Of a DNA stretch of 64,000 nt, positions 62,587 to 64,000 are shown in pieces. Numbering within the stretch: the stretch's first letter is position 1; every line of letters begins with the position of its first letter. The notes beneath the pieces were generated by a model, which searched no databases, had not been told where the DNA came from, and was given only the letters and a program-made list of their open reading frames with translations. This stretch comes from Coprococcus sp. (GTDB lineage: Bacteria; Bacillota; Clostridia; Lachnospirales; Lachnospiraceae). The stretch covers positions 310,001 through 374,000 of the forward strand of contig JAGBHU010000044.1 of the NCBI GenBank assembly GCA_017935345.1, in the 5' to 3' direction. The position numbers and the translations under genes are program-made.

Positions 62587-63018
62587 TCACACATCTGTTT
62601 CAAACACATGCTTCACGATTGTAAACAATCTGTCATAATTCTTTTTCAAATATAAATATCCTATCAGACTTTCAAAGCCTGTTGCAATACGATATTGTCC
62701 AACCGTTGCATTTTTTGCCGTAGAATGTGTCTTTGTATTCCTGCCCCGCTTATAAATCCACTCTTCCTCTTCTGTAAGCAGATTATTTTCCAACAAATAT
62801 TCCATATACTTTGCCTGCGACTCTGCCTTTACATACCGGCTGACTTCTTTGTGATACTTATATGCCTGTCTATTATTTTCTGTAACAACAACCGTTTTTA
62901 CAAGCAAATCAAATACACTATCTCCAATATAAGCCAGTGAAAGCGGCGAATAGTCATTCGGCTCTGTATACTTTACACCTAATATATCAGAAAAATAACT
63001 GTCTAAGCTCTTTTCCAT
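62587..63018 (-). CDS. mrnC: Mini-ribonuclease III
   Basis: 143 aa, RNase III catalytic domain without dsRNA-binding domain. Catalytic motif LSLAYIGDSVFDLLVKTVV has the acidic Asp, and the second acidic region is near ATGFESLIGYLYLKKN. It matures 23S rRNA ends in Bacillus. The start ATG overlaps the cysS stop by 16 bp, so translation is coupled; gene order cysS-mrnC-rlmB is conserved in Firmicutes. Confidence 0.96.
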   Translation of the reverse strand: MEKSLDSYFSDILGVKYTEPNDYSPLSLAYIGDSVFDLLVKTVVVTENNRQAYKYHKEVSRYVKAESQAKYMEYLLENNLLTEEEEWIYKRGRNTKTHSTAKNATVGQYRIATGFESLIGYLYLKKNYDRLFTIVKHVFETDV

Positions 63019-64000
63019 TTTACTCCTTCTCTTGTATCCTCAAGGATGATACCCATATCACTTAACATATTTCTTATTTCATCGGCTCTGGCAAAATTCT
63101 TTGCCTTTCTTGCTTCCTGTCTCTCCTGAATCAGTGCTTCAATGTCAGAGTCCAGCAGCTCTTCTTCCTGTTCCGTAATAATGCCAAGCACATCACACAG
63201 CTTCTCTATTGTAGCAAGTGCCATATCTATGGTTTTCTTCGGTGTCTCTGCTGTTATATTGATATTTGTATATTTTATAAGCTCAAATATAACGGATATC
63301 GCATCAGCTGTATTCAGGTCATCATCCATAGCCGCTTCAAATCTTGTCACATAAGCTTCAAGCTCTTTATTGACAGTCATATCTTCTCCTATCAAATCTG
63401 TAGCTGTAATGCTGTGAAGCTTCTCTACGGCAGTCAGGATTCTAGCCAGACCGTTCTTGGACGCCTCCACCAAATCAGATGAGAAATTGAGTGGACTTCT
63501 ATAGTGAGCTGACAGCATAAAAAATCGGATTACCTGTAACGGATACTTATCGGCTATCTCCCTAACCGTAAAGAAGTTACCAAGTGACTTGGACATCTTC
63601 TCATTATTGATTTTGAGAAATCCGTTATGCATCCAGTATCTGGCAAATTCTGTTCCATTGGCTGCTTCCGACTGTGCAATCTCATTCTCATGATGTGGGA
63701 ATATCAGGTCTTCTCCACCGGCATGAATATCAATTACGTCACCTATATATTTCTTGGACATCACAGAACACTCCAAATGCCATCCCGGTCTGCCTTCTCC
63801 CCATGGTGAATCCCATGACGGCTCGCCCTCCTTCTTTGGCTTCCAGAGAACGAAATCAAGGGAATCTTCCTTTTCATTTTCCCCTGATACAAGCAAATCT
63901 CTGTTTCCTGAGCGAAGGTCATCTATATTCTTCTTGGAAAGCTTTCCGTAATCACTAAATTTTCTTGTTCTGAAATAGACAGTTCCGTTTACTTCATAGG
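63003..64000 (-). CDS. cysS: Cysteinyl-tRNA synthetase (5' end outside window)
   Basis: About 332 C-terminal residues of a protein normally near 460 aa; the N-terminal HIGH part lies beyond the window. Seen: GRPGWHLECSVMSKKYIG with Zn-site residues, GGEDLIFPHHENEIAQSEA and the KMSKS loop in NNEKMSKSLGNFFTV. The C-terminal helical anticodon domain follows (ELEAYVTRFEAAMDDDLNTA). Reading from 64000 the frame begins YEVNGTVYFRTRKFSDYGKL, which is family sequence, so the gene continues off the window. Overlaps mrnC by 16 bp. Confidence 0.96.
   Translation of the reverse strand, partial: YEVNGTVYFRTRKFSDYGKLSKKNIDDLRSGNRDLLVSGENEKEDSLDFVLWKPKKEGEPSWDSPWGEGRPGWHLECSVMSKKYIGDVIDIHAGGEDLIFPHHENEIAQSEAANGTEFARYWMHNGFLKINNEKMSKSLGNFFTVREIADKYPLQVIRFFMLSAHYRSPLNFSSDLVEASKNGLARILTAVEKLHSITATDLIGEDMTVNKELEAYVTRFEAAMDDDLNTADAISVIFELIKYTNINITAETPKKTIDMALATIEKLCDVLGIITEQEEELLDSDIEALIQERQEARKAKNFARADEIRNMLSDMGIILEDTREGVKWKRA

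Overview
The window reads as chromosomal DNA of a low-GC, Gram-positive, anaerobic member of the Clostridia, most likely a Lachnospiraceae gut commensal. The reasons are: a cysS-mrnC-rlmB-sigH order; a cdd - M16C protease - era - recO - glyS run; groESL behind a CIRCE (HrcA) operator; perR-rubrerythrin instead of a classical aerobic oxidative-stress set; pyruvate phosphate dikinase; indolepyruvate:ferredoxin oxidoreductase; DUF5688 and DUF6062 proteins typical of this family; and strong AGGAGG ribosome sites before almost every gene. The species cannot be named from the sequence alone. Nearly all genes lie on the minus strand. No rRNA, CRISPR array, prophage or intact insertion sequence was seen.

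Layout. 1-2.7 kb: a partial TetR regulator, a DUF5688 protein and hisC. 2.8-8.0 kb: an ABC exporter (permease, ATPase) followed by its response regulator and histidine kinase. 8.5-11.8 kb: a sodium-coupled amino acid transporter, then a three-gene cassette (unknown protein, XRE repressor, DUF3169 membrane protein) behind three identical-type operators. 11.8-14.7 kb: an uncharacterised nucleic-acid repair or modification pair (radical SAM-HhH protein plus DUF4130 partner) with mazG upstream. 14.7-21.2 kb: a Tyr/Gln-rich membrane protein, a MATE pump, an FAD-Rieske oxidoreductase divergent from a cytosolic Cu/Zn-SOD-like protein, a PH-domain pair and a DUF4349 lipoprotein. 21.4-32.7 kb: carB, a GGDEF-EAL protein, perR-rbr, a TSUP permease, S66 peptidase, DegV, mutY and an AraC regulator.

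32.8-46.3 kb: an operon of two GH94 phosphorylases with a 144-bp MITE-like element in its leader; an aryl-CoA ligase with iorBA; ppdK; a solitary ectB-like aminotransferase. 46.3-52.9 kb: glyS, recO, era, M16C protease and cdd. 53-57 kb: a DUF4190 protein, a complex repeat cluster directly after groEL, groESL and an OGG1-type glycosylase. 57-64 kb: a DUF6062 protein, an XRE regulator, a permuted NlpC/P60 protein, glnS, tRNA-Thr, sigH, rlmB, mrnC and a partial cysS.

Themes: DNA and nucleotide quality control (mutY, ogg, mazG, radical SAM/DUF4130, recO); oxygen defence in an anaerobe (perR-rbr, SOD, FAD-Rieske); phosphorolytic use of beta-linked disaccharides, which conserves a phosphorylated sugar and fits a PPi/PEP-economising metabolism; and fermentation of aromatic amino acids through arylpyruvates to aryl-CoA. 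The least explained parts are the radical SAM/DUF4130 pair with its Asn-rich insertion, the XRE cassette with triple operators, the MITE-like element and the repeat cluster behind groEL. Functions are assigned from motif recognition only; no database search was run.
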